Below are positions 33,336-41,525 of a stretch of 64,000 nt of DNA, piece after piece. This stretch comes from Kaistia soli DSM 19436. Its GTDB lineage: Bacteria; Pseudomonadota; Alphaproteobacteria; Rhizobiales; Kaistiaceae. The stretch is from contig NZ_FQUP01000001.1 of assembly GCF_900129325.1 (NCBI RefSeq), forward strand, positions 682,001-746,000. Direction: 5' to 3'. Numbering within the stretch: position 1 is the stretch's first letter; the number at the start of each line of letters is the position of its first letter. The translations under genes and the position numbers were made by a program. The notes beneath the pieces are model-generated. The model did not search any database. It had not been told where the DNA came from and was given only the letters and a program-made list of their open reading frames with translations.

Positions 33336-34166
33336 TCACCGCGCCCAGGCCGCGTCGACCAGGCCGCGCAGATAGGCGACATCGGTCGACAGGAACGGCA
33401 GCACGTCGTCGCCCATGCGCTGCGGTTCGCCCTTCGGGTCGGTATATTCGCCCGGCAGCACGAAAGTGCCGGTGAAGCCGCGCCGATGCAGGTCCTGCAC
33501 CAGCCCGGACCACGAATAGCCGCCGTGACGGCCGGTGGTCCAATGGGTTCGGAACACCGCTTCGGCCTCTTCAGGCCCGTTGATGCGCTCGCGATAGGCG
33601 TTCTTGAAATTGACGAGGTTCGGCATCCGCTCCCAGAGCAGATCGACCGACAATTCGGTCGGCTCACCGGCGACCGCACAATGCGCCATGTCGAGGATGG
33701 CGCAGACATGCTTCGGGTCGAACGGCTCCATGAGGTGATAGAGGCCGATGGCGCTGCCGATGCAGTTGCCCGAATGGTTCTGCACGCCGATGCGGACGCC
33801 CGTCTCGTCAAGCAGCGGAATCAGCGCTTCATACGTCGCCCGGCTCTGCCGGATCGTGTCGGCGAAGCGGGCCTTGCCGAGATCGACGCCGACCATCGTG
33901 CGCACGAGGTCGATGCCGTTGTCGCCGCAGGCCCGGATGATCGCCTCGTCCAGCGGCGCCGCGACGCTGCAGATCGACAGGCCACGGCTCGCGAGCACGC
34001 GCACCACCTCGGGAAGGGAGGTTGCCACGGTCTCCGGCGTCACCTGATAGCCGGGCCGGATCGGCAGCTCGATCGCCTCGACGCCGAGCGCCGCCATGCG
34101 GTCGGCGACGGCCTCGATGGCATCGTTCCACGGCTTGGTGAACACCGCCAGCTTGATGTCAGTCAT
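33336..34166 (-). CDS. Sugar phosphate isomerase/epimerase-like TIM-barrel protein
   Basis: The 276-residue protein of the xylose-isomerase-like TIM-barrel superfamily (AP_endonuc_2) shows GVEAIELPIRPGYQV, GVRIGVQNHSGNCIG, AILDMAHCAVAGE and NFKNAYRERINGPEE. The acidic and His residues suit a metal-dependent isomerase, epimerase or dehydratase on a keto-sugar. GGAGAG precedes ATG 34166. It lies in an operon between an SDR and a Gfo/Idh oxidoreductase, the usual trio for an inositol-like or rare-sugar route. Confidence 0.85.
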   Translation of the reverse strand: MTDIKLAVFTKPWNDAIEAVADRMAALGVEAIELPIRPGYQVTPETVATSLPEVVRVLASRGLSICSVAAPLDEAIIRACGDNGIDLVRTMVGVDLGKARFADTIRQSRATYEALIPLLDETGVRIGVQNHSGNCIGSAIGLYHLMEPFDPKHVCAILDMAHCAVAGEPTELSVDLLWERMPNLVNFKNAYRERINGPEEAEAVFRTHWTTGRHGGYSWSGLVQDLHRRGFTGTFVLPGEYTDPKGEPQRMGDDVLPFLSTDVAYLRGLVDAAWAR

Positions 34167-34225
34167 CTCACTCTCCAGAAATCGCGGCCAGCGGCCACTT
34201 GTCGGTTCGGCCCTTCGGGCCCGGA

Positions 34226-34244
34226 CCCCGCAGCGAATGCGGGG
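34226..34244. repeat. Intercistronic hairpin between SDR and TIM-barrel genes
   Basis: CCCCGCA (34226-34232) pairs with TGCGGGG (34238-34244) around GCGAA; just before it GGCCCTTCGGGCC (34209-34221) can form a smaller stem. It lies in the 93-bp gap inside an operon and may affect mRNA stability. No T-run is seen. Confidence 0.45.
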
Positions 34245-34259
34245 GCAAATAAGCCGGTG

Positions 34260-35012
34260 TCAGACCATGCGCATCGACATGCCGCCGTCGATCGCCACGG
34301 TCTCGCCGGTGATGAAGTCATTTTCCGCGAGCTGGACGATCAGGGCGGCGACGTCCTCCGGCTTGCCCTCGCGGTGGAGCGGGATCCGGTTGGCCAGATT
34401 GTTCTCGCGCGCCTTCTCGGTCATCGCGCTCTGGAACGGCGTTCGGATGATGCCTGGGGCCACGCAGTTGACGCGGATGTTCTCGTCGGCATGGTCGCGG
34501 GCAAGCGCTCGCGCCATCTGAATCAGCGAAGCCTTCACAACCTGATAGGCAACCGTGCCGGGACAGCCGCGCAGCGCCGCTGCCGACGAGAGGAAGGTCA
34601 CCGATCCCCCGGTTTTTGCAAGATGGGGATGGGCGGCACGGAAGAGGTGAAAGGCGGAATGGACATGAACCTGGAACGCGTCGAGCCACGCCTCAGGCGT
34701 GATCTGCAACGCTGTCCCCGGCGCCGGACCGCCCGCCGAATGCACGACAATAGCCAGTCGTCCGAATGCGGCGACGGTTGCCTCGATCAGCGCAGGCGAG
34801 GTTGACGGCAGCGCAACATCCCCTGCAACGAAGATGCAGCGCGCGCCTTTCGCTGCGCCGAGGCGATCGAGCTCATCGAGCAGTTCGGGCCGCTCCCGGC
34901 GTGCGCTGATCGCGACATTGACGCCCTTGGCAAGCAGAGCGCGTGCTGTTGCAAGGCCAATTCCGGACGTGCCGCCCGTCACCACAGCCGTGGAACCCAT
35001 GAGGTCAGGCAA
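34260..35012 (-). CDS. SDR-family NAD(P)-dependent oxidoreductase
   Basis: This 250-residue classical SDR has the cofactor loop VVTGGTSGIGLATARAL, the catalytic Ser in VTFLSSAAALRG, the Tyr-x3-Lys in VAYQVVKASL, and the C-terminal FITGETVAIDGGMSM. TTG 35012 is chosen because GGAG sits 7 nt upstream; ATG 35000 (MGSTAVVTGG) and TTG 35048 are alternatives. It lies between the transporter permeases and the TIM-barrel enzyme and probably oxidises the imported sugar or an intermediate. Confidence 0.88.
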   Translation of the reverse strand: MPDLMGSTAVVTGGTSGIGLATARALLAKGVNVAISARRERPELLDELDRLGAAKGARCIFVAGDVALPSTSPALIEATVAAFGRLAIVVHSAGGPAPGTALQITPEAWLDAFQVHVHSAFHLFRAAHPHLAKTGGSVTFLSSAAALRGCPGTVAYQVVKASLIQMARALARDHADENIRVNCVAPGIIRTPFQSAMTEKARENNLANRIPLHREGKPEDVAALIVQLAENDFITGETVAIDGGMSMRMV

Positions 35013-35057
35013 ATTGAGCTCTCCATTCGATCTCGAGCGAGCCGGCAAGCGCCGACA

Positions 35058-35939
35058 TCACTTCTCGGCAAAGGCGGTCAGGCCCGAAACGATGTAGCGT
35101 TGGGCAAACAGGTATCCGATGACCACGGGCGTTACCGTGATCAGCGTGGCGGCGAACAGCGACGTGTAGGACGTCGCCTGTTCCGGTCCGAAGAAGGTGA
35201 AGAGGCCAACGCTCGCGACGGCGACATTCTTATTGCTGGCGATGACGAGCGGCACCAGGAACTCCGACCAGGCGGAGACGAAGACCAGGAAGCCGGCAAC
35301 CGACAGCCCGGGCAGGCTGAGTGGCATGATCACTCTCCAGAAGGTCTGCCATTTCGAGCAGCCATCGATCGCCGCCGCTTCATCGAGTGCGCGCGGCACG
35401 GTGTCGAAGAACCCCTTGAGGACCCAGATCGTGATCGGGATATGCGTCGCGGTATAGATCAGGACCAGACCCGTTAGCGTATTCAACAGGCCGAGGCTGC
35501 TCATGATCATGTAGTAAGGCACGATGTTTACGGTGCTCGGGATCAACTGCAGCCCGAGCAGGCCGATCATCAGTGCTTCCTTGCCCTGGAAGTCCCATCT
35601 GGACAGCGCATATCCAGCAAGGCCGCCAAGAAACAGCGTCAGCAGCACCGTGAAGAACGCGACGAGGATCGTATTCCAGATGTAACGTCCGAATTCGAGC
35701 CGAGTGAAGATGTCGACGAAGTTCTGCAACGTCGGCGATCTCGGCCAGATCGTGGGCGGATAGGTGAACAATTCGTTCGGGTTCTTGAAGCCGCCGAACA
35801 GCGCCCAGGACAGCGGCAGGATGATCGCGGCCGCCAGCACGGGATAGAAGATATAGGCGATCGGGCTCGGCTCCAGCGGGCGTCTCTGCCGGCCGCGCCG
35901 GGACGGTCGGCGGTTTGTCGCGACGGAAATGTCAGCCAC
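35058..35939 (-). CDS. Carbohydrate ABC transporter permease (MalG type)
   Basis: This 293-residue inner-membrane permease has six predicted helices and the EAA loop DEAAAIDGCSKWQTFWRVIM then PLSLPGLS, typical of CUT1 sugar importers. GTG 35939 starts inside the end of the MalF-type gene with an 8-nt overlap. It pairs with the 35932-36867 product. No MalK-type ATPase gene is in the operon. Confidence 0.92.
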   Translation of the reverse strand: MADISVATNRRPSRRGRQRRPLEPSPIAYIFYPVLAAAIILPLSWALFGGFKNPNELFTYPPTIWPRSPTLQNFVDIFTRLEFGRYIWNTILVAFFTVLLTLFLGGLAGYALSRWDFQGKEALMIGLLGLQLIPSTVNIVPYYMIMSSLGLLNTLTGLVLIYTATHIPITIWVLKGFFDTVPRALDEAAAIDGCSKWQTFWRVIMPLSLPGLSVAGFLVFVSAWSEFLVPLVIASNKNVAVASVGLFTFFGPEQATSYTSLFAATLITVTPVVIGYLFAQRYIVSGLTAFAEK

Positions 35940-36867
35940 GTTCAGCCCTCCTGCGCGGCTTCAGAACCGAAAGGTAGAGGACGATCAGGACGAGGTTCGC
36001 GACCAGCATCACGGTGCCGATGGTCGCGCCATAGCTGATGTCAAGCTGCAGGAATGACTGTTTGTAGAGCGAGATCGCGATGAGTTCCGTCGCATTTCCC
36101 GGCCCGCCGCCAGTGAGCGCCAAGGGAATGTCGAGGCTGTTCAGCGCGCCACCCGTGCCCATGATCAGGCAGATGAGGATGATCGGCCGCAGCATCGGCA
36201 GCGTGATGTAGCGGAAGCGCTGCCAGCGCGTGGCGCCGTCGATCGCGGCCGCCTCATAGACATCGCGCGGCAACGTCTGCAGACCGCCGAGAAGCACGAT
36301 CACGGCGAAGGGAATGCCGCGCCATGTGCAGACGCCGATCAATATCGCCATCGCCAACGCAGGATCGGCAAACCAGGACATCTGGCCGATGCCGACGAGC
36401 GACAGCAGATAGTTGGCGATCCCGAGCCGGCTGCCGCCGAAGATCTGCGCGAAGACGAGACCGACCACGACCGACGGCAGCACCCAAGGCAGTATGGTGA
36501 TCGAGCGCATCAGGCGATGGCCGATCAGCCGTTGGTCGAGCAGGATAGCCACGGCGAGGCCGATGACGACTTGCAGGATGACGGAGGTCGCGACGAAGGT
36601 CAGCGTGTTGCGCGCGACCAAGCCGAGATCGTTCCACGTGAAGAAGCGGACATAGTTGTCCAGCCCGACGAAGGAAGATCCGACATAGCCGAGGTTGAGA
36701 TTGGTGAGGCTGATATAGACGCCGTAGAGGGCCGGGAACAACGTCAGCGCGAGGACGAAGGCGACGCCCGGCAGAATGAAGAAGAAATAGCCGTTGATCT
36801 GGAAGCGGCTGGCGCGCCGGCGCGAGACGCGCGTCTGCAGCACGGCGGCCTGGTCGAGGTCAGTCAT
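35932..36867 (-). CDS. Carbohydrate ABC transporter permease (MalF type)
   Basis: The 311-residue permease has INGYFFFILPGVAFVLALTL at the N-terminus and the EAA loop YEAAAIDGATRWQRFRYITL then PMLRPIIL. GGAGGT lies upstream of ATG 36867, which fits better than the in-frame start at 36912. It follows the binding-protein gene after a small hairpin (36881-36906) and overlaps the MalG-type gene by 8 nt. Confidence 0.93.
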   Translation of the reverse strand: MTDLDQAAVLQTRVSRRRASRFQINGYFFFILPGVAFVLALTLFPALYGVYISLTNLNLGYVGSSFVGLDNYVRFFTWNDLGLVARNTLTFVATSVILQVVIGLAVAILLDQRLIGHRLMRSITILPWVLPSVVVGLVFAQIFGGSRLGIANYLLSLVGIGQMSWFADPALAMAILIGVCTWRGIPFAVIVLLGGLQTLPRDVYEAAAIDGATRWQRFRYITLPMLRPIILICLIMGTGGALNSLDIPLALTGGGPGNATELIAISLYKQSFLQLDISYGATIGTVMLVANLVLIVLYLSVLKPRRRAERG

Positions 36868-36880
36868 GATGATACCTCCG

Positions 36881-36906
36881 GGGCGGAGACACGGCGGCCT
36901 CCGCCC
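36881..36906 (-). terminator. Intercistronic hairpin after the carbohydrate-binding-protein gene
   Basis: GGGCGGAG (36881-36888) and CTCCGCCC (36899-36906) are perfect inverted arms around a 10-nt loop, located between the binding-protein stop (36918) and the permease start (36867). There is no T-run, so partial attenuation or mRNA protection is more likely than full termination. Confidence 0.5.
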
Positions 36907-36917
36907 GCTCAACGGGC

Positions 36918-38219
36918 CTAGCGCCCCTTCTGACGCTCATATTCGGGCATCACGGCATCCCGAGCCGCCGCCACGGCGTCGACTGGCTTGACTTGGCCGC
37001 TGATCACTCCGGCGAGTTGTGCTGAGATTGCGGAGGAGATTGTGTTGTAGATCGGCACGGCGGGCCTGGTCTGCATCTCGCCGTCATACATCCGCTTGTA
37101 GCTCTGCATCATCGGATTGGTCGCGAAGAAGGTGTTGTCCTTCCAGATCGAGTTGCGCACCGGCAGCGCGCCAAGCACCTCATTCACCTCGCCCATGTTC
37201 TTCGGCGATGTCATGAACTGGATGAACTTCCAGCCCGCCGCCGCCCTCTCCGGATCCTTGGCCGTGAGCGCATAGGCGAAGCCGCCGAGAATGGTCACCG
37301 GCTTCTCGCCTTCGGGCATCGGATAAGGCGCGACGGCGAGATCGTTTGCGAGATCGGGCATCTCGCTCCACATCTGCTTGACGCCAGAGGAGCTGAAGCC
37401 AATGGCTAAGGTTTCGCCGCCATAGAAGAAGGGCTTCAGGCCGTTCTCATCCATGGTGGTGACGCTGGCCGGCATCACACCGGCGGCGGCCATGTCGCGA
37501 TACATCTGATAGACGTCGGCGAGATACTTCCCGTTGTCGCCCTCGAAAAAGACGGGCGCGCCCTTCTCGTCGACGAGCTTGCCGCCGAGTCCCCAGAAGA
37601 TGCTGAGCATATGCATCGTCGAGGGCTCTTCATTGGCCTTCGCAGGCACCATCTCGGCGCTGATGCCCTTGTCCTTCAGCGTTTTGCCGGCGGCCATGAA
37701 CGCGTCGAACGTCGCCGGAAATTCGGTCAGTCCGGCACTGGCGAGCATGCTCGGCCGGTAGACGAGCCCGCGCATGCCGGTCTGGAACATGATGCCGAAG
37801 GGCTTGCCGTCGATGGTCTCGGCCTCGATCACCGCCGGGTGAAAGTCGGCTCGATCGGATTCGGGCCAGACCGCATCGAGCGGCTGCAGCACGTTCGATT
37901 GCACCAGACGTGCGATCCACTGGCCGTCGACGATCGTGACGTCGGGCAGCCCGTTCGAAGCAGCGACAGTCAGCAGCTTCTGGAGACCGGCCGGACCGGG
38001 ATCCAGCACTTCATAATTGAGCGTGATGTCGGGGTTCTGCTTCTGGAACTCCGCGTAGAGCTTCTTGAAGACATCGGCGCCCGGAATGAAGCCAGACGAC
38101 GGCGAATAGGCGGCCGGCACGAAGACGTTCAGTTCGAGGGCAGCGGCCTGGCCGACTATCCAGAGCGGGCTGGCGGCGAAAGCCGCGGCGACAGCAATTG
38201 TTCCAATCCTTGAAAGCAT
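36918..38219 (-). CDS. Extracellular carbohydrate-binding protein (SBP family 1)
   Basis: This 433-residue periplasmic protein has a signal peptide (MLSRIGTIAVAAAFAAS, likely cut near residue 28) and the SBP_bac_1 layout: KLYAEFQKQNPDITLNYEVL, LPDVTIVDGQWIARLVQSN, GFAYALTAKDPERAAAGWKF then IQFMTSP. A strong AGGAGGAGG precedes ATG 38219. It opens the operon 38219-31554 (binding protein, two permeases, SDR, TIM-barrel, Gfo/Idh, GntR). The ligand is probably a mono- or disaccharide or a sugar derivative. Confidence 0.92.
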   Translation of the reverse strand: MLSRIGTIAVAAAFAASPLWIVGQAAALELNVFVPAAYSPSSGFIPGADVFKKLYAEFQKQNPDITLNYEVLDPGPAGLQKLLTVAASNGLPDVTIVDGQWIARLVQSNVLQPLDAVWPESDRADFHPAVIEAETIDGKPFGIMFQTGMRGLVYRPSMLASAGLTEFPATFDAFMAAGKTLKDKGISAEMVPAKANEEPSTMHMLSIFWGLGGKLVDEKGAPVFFEGDNGKYLADVYQMYRDMAAAGVMPASVTTMDENGLKPFFYGGETLAIGFSSSGVKQMWSEMPDLANDLAVAPYPMPEGEKPVTILGGFAYALTAKDPERAAAGWKFIQFMTSPKNMGEVNEVLGALPVRNSIWKDNTFFATNPMMQSYKRMYDGEMQTRPAVPIYNTISSAISAQLAGVISGQVKPVDAVAAARDAVMPEYERQKGR

Positions 38220-38321
38220 GGGGTCCTCCTCCTCTCGGGCGCGGCATGACCGGCTGTTATGCCGATCCGACGTCTCTCTGCCCTGCCGCTGAAACTGACC
38301 CGACGGCGACCGTCCGTCAAG

Positions 38322-38334
38322 AACATATTATGTT
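38322..38334. promoter_or_regulatory. 13-bp palindrome in the divergent promoter region
   Basis: AACATATTATGTT is a perfect odd palindrome (AACATA-T-TATGTT) in a short AT-rich island between the carbohydrate operon (start 38219) and the HIT gene (38396). It may be the operator for the operon's GntR regulator or another factor. Confidence 0.45.
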
Positions 38335-38395
38335 TGACGTTAAAGATATTACGTATGATGTTGGGCGCAGGATTCGAACTTTGGAGGAGAGCGAA

Positions 38396-38839
38396 GTGGC
38401 GGATTTGGCTTGCGCGCATTGCCGGGGAATCAACGAGGACAGGCTTTGGGCCGGAGACCTCTACCGGGTGGTTCTCGTGCATGAGACCGGCTTCGAAGGC
38501 TGGGGGCGGGTGATCTGGAACGCGCATGTCGCCGAGATCACCGATCTCCCGTCGCCGCAGCAGAGCATGGCATTGCAGGCCGTTCTCGCGCTGGAACGGG
38601 CCCTGCGCGCTGAACTCACCCCCGACAAGATCAACATCGCGTCATTGGCGACGGGCATGCCGCATCTTCATGTGCACGTCATCCCGCGTTTCCGCGATGA
38701 CCCGACATTCCCCGAACCGGTCTGGCTACCAGCGCAACGCAGCAGTGCCCGGACGCTTCCGGCTGGCTTCGCTGAGCGGATGAGGAGGCGCCTCACCGAA
38801 GAGCTTGGCCCCTCGGATCATGACCGGCCTGCGGTTTGA
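38396..38839 (+). CDS. HIT-family protein
   Basis: This 147-residue histidine-triad protein has the catalytic motif in GMPHLHVHVIPRF (His90, His92, His94), with WAGDLYRVVLVHETGFEGWG near the N-terminus. The family hydrolyses or transfers nucleoside monophosphates from nucleotide conjugates. GTG 38396 is chosen because GGAGGAG (38382-38388) lies just ahead and it gives the usual HIT length; upstream in-frame ATGs extend into the promoter region. It is divergent from the carbohydrate operon and probably unrelated to it. Confidence 0.85.
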   Translation: MADLACAHCRGINEDRLWAGDLYRVVLVHETGFEGWGRVIWNAHVAEITDLPSPQQSMALQAVLALERALRAELTPDKINIASLATGMPHLHVHVIPRFRDDPTFPEPVWLPAQRSSARTLPAGFAERMRRRLTEELGPSDHDRPAV

Positions 38840-39146
38840 GTTTGGAGCCACGGCCGCCGACGAGGCGTCGCTCTCACTCGATCAAAAGGTGCGGCTGAGC
38901 TTTGGTTCGACAATCGAGTCTGGTCCGGCCGAGTTGGATTTCGGGAGCTGTCGCCAATGACTTGATCCCGTCGTTGCGACCGGGTTGCGGCTGAGCCCCA
39001 ATGGCTTTCCCTGAAGCGCGGCGGCTCTGCCCTCGGATCGTTCGAAGTGATATTCGTCAACGAAAGCGGCAGCAGTGGAGCGATGCTGAGAAAGGAGCGT
39101 TAGCAAAAGGCCGCCTGTATCGGCGATCTCCGGAGGAGCCTCACTC
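38840..39146. other. 307-bp intergenic stretch with repeat copy B
   Basis: No gene is recognised. It holds the second copy of the interspersed repeat, with GTTGCGACCGGGTTGCG at 38973-38989 and a tail to about 39028, and ends with GGAGGAG serving the lipoprotein gene at 39147. Confidence 0.5.
38973..39028. repeat. Interspersed repeat, copy B
   Basis: It shares the exact 17-mer GTTGCGACCGGGTTGCG and a similar tail TTTCCCTGAAGCGCGG (39006-39021) with the copy at 21085-21148. The middle segment differs and is about 8 nt shorter. Confidence 0.45.
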
Positions 39147-39416
39147 ATGATCTGGCGCAGATGGATATTCGGGACTGCTGCCTTAGCGCTCTTGTCGGGA
39201 TGCAATACCTGGCAAAATTATCAAGCGTCTGTCGATCAAGACTGCCGTCAGCAGGCCAAATACAAATCCAGTCGCTACTATGATTGCCTCAAGAAGGTTG
39301 CGGTGGCCGATCGAGAACGGCTGCGCCATCAGGATGAGGCTTGGTACGACAGCCTCGAGGACGCCAGTCGTTTCCCATCTGTCGTCATAGCCGTGCCAAG
39401 GCACCCGTCGCGATAG
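39147..39416 (+). CDS. Small predicted lipoprotein
   Basis: The 89-residue protein has a signal sequence and lipobox (IFGTAALALLSGC, Cys19), so it is probably lipid-anchored on the periplasmic side. The mature part is short and charged with three further Cys residues (DCRQQ, YDCLKK region). GGAGGAG precedes ATG 39147 at good spacing. No family is recognised; similar Cys-containing small lipoproteins are common in Hyphomicrobiales. Confidence 0.75.
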   Translation: MIWRRWIFGTAALALLSGCNTWQNYQASVDQDCRQQAKYKSSRYYDCLKKVAVADRERLRHQDEAWYDSLEDASRFPSVVIAVPRHPSR

Positions 39417-39537
39417 CCGAGCCAATGTGCGCCCTCGTTGAAGCTCGTGTCGAGGGGCCGCCGCGAATTCCTCGTCGCCTAGCTGCCGCCTTTGGGCGAA
39501 TATGCTCTTCTGGCGGCGCGTTTGACTGGAATCGACA

Positions 39538-39915
39538 ATGGCCAAGCTGAAAGAGATCGTCATCGACGCAGATCATCCGGCCTCTCTCGCACGCTTCTGG
39601 GAGAGGCTCGTTGCCGGATACGCAATTCGTGCCTATGACGCCGCTGAAATCGAGCGGCTGCGGGTCAGGGGTCTCACGCCGGAATCCGACCCTGTGGTCA
39701 TGCTGGACGGGCCAGGGCCGACCCTTTGCTTTCAGCAGATGAAGGGCCCACGACCCGCCCGGAACCGGGTGCATCTGGATCTCCATTCACCCGCGCGAAC
39801 ACAGGAAGTTGCCCGGCTCCTCGGCCTTGGAGCGAGACTTGTCAGGACCGAGAAAGATTACACGGTGCTTCGTGACCCCGAAGGAAATCAGTTCTGCATC
39901 ACCGATCGAGAATAG
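39538..39915 (+). CDS. VOC-family (glyoxalase-like) protein
   Basis: The 125-residue single-domain protein has the glyoxalase/VOC fold pattern: LKEIVIDADHPASLARFWER, then LCFQQMKGPRPARNRVHLDL and YTVLRDPEGNQFCI at the end. His and Glu positions fit a degenerate metal site. It may be a small-molecule-binding or resistance protein; no substrate is evident. It lies 122 bp after the lipoprotein gene and 61 bp before a small membrane protein. Confidence 0.85.
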   Translation: MAKLKEIVIDADHPASLARFWERLVAGYAIRAYDAAEIERLRVRGLTPESDPVVMLDGPGPTLCFQQMKGPRPARNRVHLDLHSPARTQEVARLLGLGARLVRTEKDYTVLRDPEGNQFCITDRE

Positions 39916-39976
39916 ACATGGCGATCGGGTTTATCCCGATGACCGCCGCGACGGTAGCATCCGGTGGAGAGGTGGA

Positions 39977-40183
39977 ATGACGGACACAACAGAAAACCAG
40001 CAACGAGCCTATCCCTATCACCCGGAAGAAATGCGGGCGACCTGGGATCTAGAGGTTGGAAAGAGCATCACTCTTCAGGGTAACGCGCGCTGGACCCCTG
40101 CGGGCGTTGTGACGGCAGGTATCGCGGCTTCAGCGGTGCTGCTGTCCCTTGCATCATTGGTTCGCGCTGCGCATCGGCCCTGA
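39977..40183 (+). CDS. Small single-pass membrane protein
   Basis: The 68-residue protein has a polar N-terminus with PYHPEEMRATWDLEVGKSIT and one hydrophobic segment PAGVVTAGIAASAVLLSLAS near the end. GGAGAGGTGGA lies directly upstream of ATG 39977, supporting real translation. No family is recognised. Confidence 0.55.
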   Translation: MTDTTENQQRAYPYHPEEMRATWDLEVGKSITLQGNARWTPAGVVTAGIAASAVLLSLASLVRAAHRP

Positions 40184-40505
40184 TTCAAAGGGCAGTTCGA
40201 GTTCCTGCAGAAGAACCGCGACCTTCATTCTTGTCCGTCAAGAGTGCATCGAAGGTCAGCAGCAGGCCGACGTCGAAATCTGCCAGCAGGCGGCTCATCC
40301 AGACCTCCGCCTCGTGGTCAATCGCAGCGGTTGTCGCGGCCAAGGCTACCTGCGCAATGACGCTGCCCGGTTGTCGAAACGTTGATCAGCCGCTCTCAGA
40401 TGGTATCGTCTTCGAACCGACGATGTCAGGTCCCTCGCGGCGGCCTGACATCATGGCGAATGGCGAGGACGCCCGCCGGCACGCTCATGATCTTTGGGAG
40501 GACCA
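40184..40505. other. 322-bp stretch before the phosphotriesterase-like gene
   Basis: No gene is recognised. It contains an inverted repeat, GATGTCAGG (40422-40430) with CCTGACATC (40444-40452) around a 13-nt spacer, about 55 bp before the TTG start at 40506. This could be an operator or a leader stem. Confidence 0.4.
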
Positions 40506-41420
40506 TTGAAACAGCTCTTTACGACGCTTGGGCCGCGGCTCAAGTCCGATCTCGGCATGATCCTTCCGCATGAGCATGTCTTTGTCGACCTCAGGACGCC
40601 CGATCAGCCGGGTTACGCCCAGGCCGATCCAGCCGACGTGGTCCGGCTGATGGCGCCGCAAATCGAGCGCATCAAGGCGCTCGGCGTCACAGCGTTGGTC
40701 GAATGCTCGACGGGCGGAGTCGGACGGCGGGCCGATCTCGATCTTGCGGTCTCCCGCGCGACTGACTTTCCGATCGTCGTTCCAACCGGCAACTATCGCG
40801 AACCCTGGATTCCGGATTGGGTTCGCGACGCCAGCGAAGCGGCGCTGGAGGCATGGATGCTCGGCGAATTGAACGAGCAGATCGAGGCGACGGGTTTTCG
40901 TGCCGGTTGGATCAAGCTCAGCGCCGGCGATGACGGCATCACGGCGCTGGAGGCGAAGATCCTGCGCGCTGCGGCCCGCGCCGGCGCCAAAACCGGTGCC
41001 GTGATCGGCAGCCATACGATCAAAGGCCGCGTCGTCATGGACCAGCTCGACATCATCGAGGCGGAAGGATACCGCGCCGATCGCTTCATCTCGATCCACA
41101 CACAGGAGGAGCCCGATTTCGGACTCAACCGCGCGGTCGCTGAACGTGGCGCCTGGATCGAATATGATCATGTCGGGCGCGCCCCGGATGGCGACGTCGC
41201 CGACCTCGTGATGCGCGCGCTTGAAGCCGGACTCGGTGAGCAGCTTTTGCTCAGCCATGATCGCGGCTGGTTCGATCCCGCGCTCCCGGGCGGCGGCGTT
41301 CCGCAACCCTATACGCCCTTGTCGGAGATGCTGTTGCCGGAACTCCGTCGGCGCGGCGTCGACGAAGCGACGATCACGCAGCTCACCCATATCAACCCAT
41401 TCGAGGCGTTCGCGCGCTGA
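40506..41420 (+). CDS. Phosphotriesterase-family amidohydrolase (lactonase-like)
   Basis: The 304-residue TIM-barrel metal hydrolase has HxH at His22/His24 (ILPHEHVFVD), a Lys in FRAGWIKLSAG as the likely bridging carbamate, His in VIGSHTIKGR and FISIHTQEEPD, and the final Asp in LLSHDRGWFDP. Many members are lactonases rather than phosphotriesterases, which suits the sugar genes around. TTG 40506 is preferred because GGAGGA lies just ahead and no ATG fits. It is followed 105 bp on by an SDR gene. Confidence 0.87.
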   Translation: MKQLFTTLGPRLKSDLGMILPHEHVFVDLRTPDQPGYAQADPADVVRLMAPQIERIKALGVTALVECSTGGVGRRADLDLAVSRATDFPIVVPTGNYREPWIPDWVRDASEAALEAWMLGELNEQIEATGFRAGWIKLSAGDDGITALEAKILRAAARAGAKTGAVIGSHTIKGRVVMDQLDIIEAEGYRADRFISIHTQEEPDFGLNRAVAERGAWIEYDHVGRAPDGDVADLVMRALEAGLGEQLLLSHDRGWFDPALPGGGVPQPYTPLSEMLLPELRRRGVDEATITQLTHINPFEAFAR

Positions 41421-41525
41421 CGGCATTCATCCCGTGAACCGGGCCAAGCTTCGGGCGCCTGCGCGGCAATGATCCTTCATGCCGGCGCGTCCGGCTGATC
41501 TGATTTCCAATCCGAGGAGAACATC

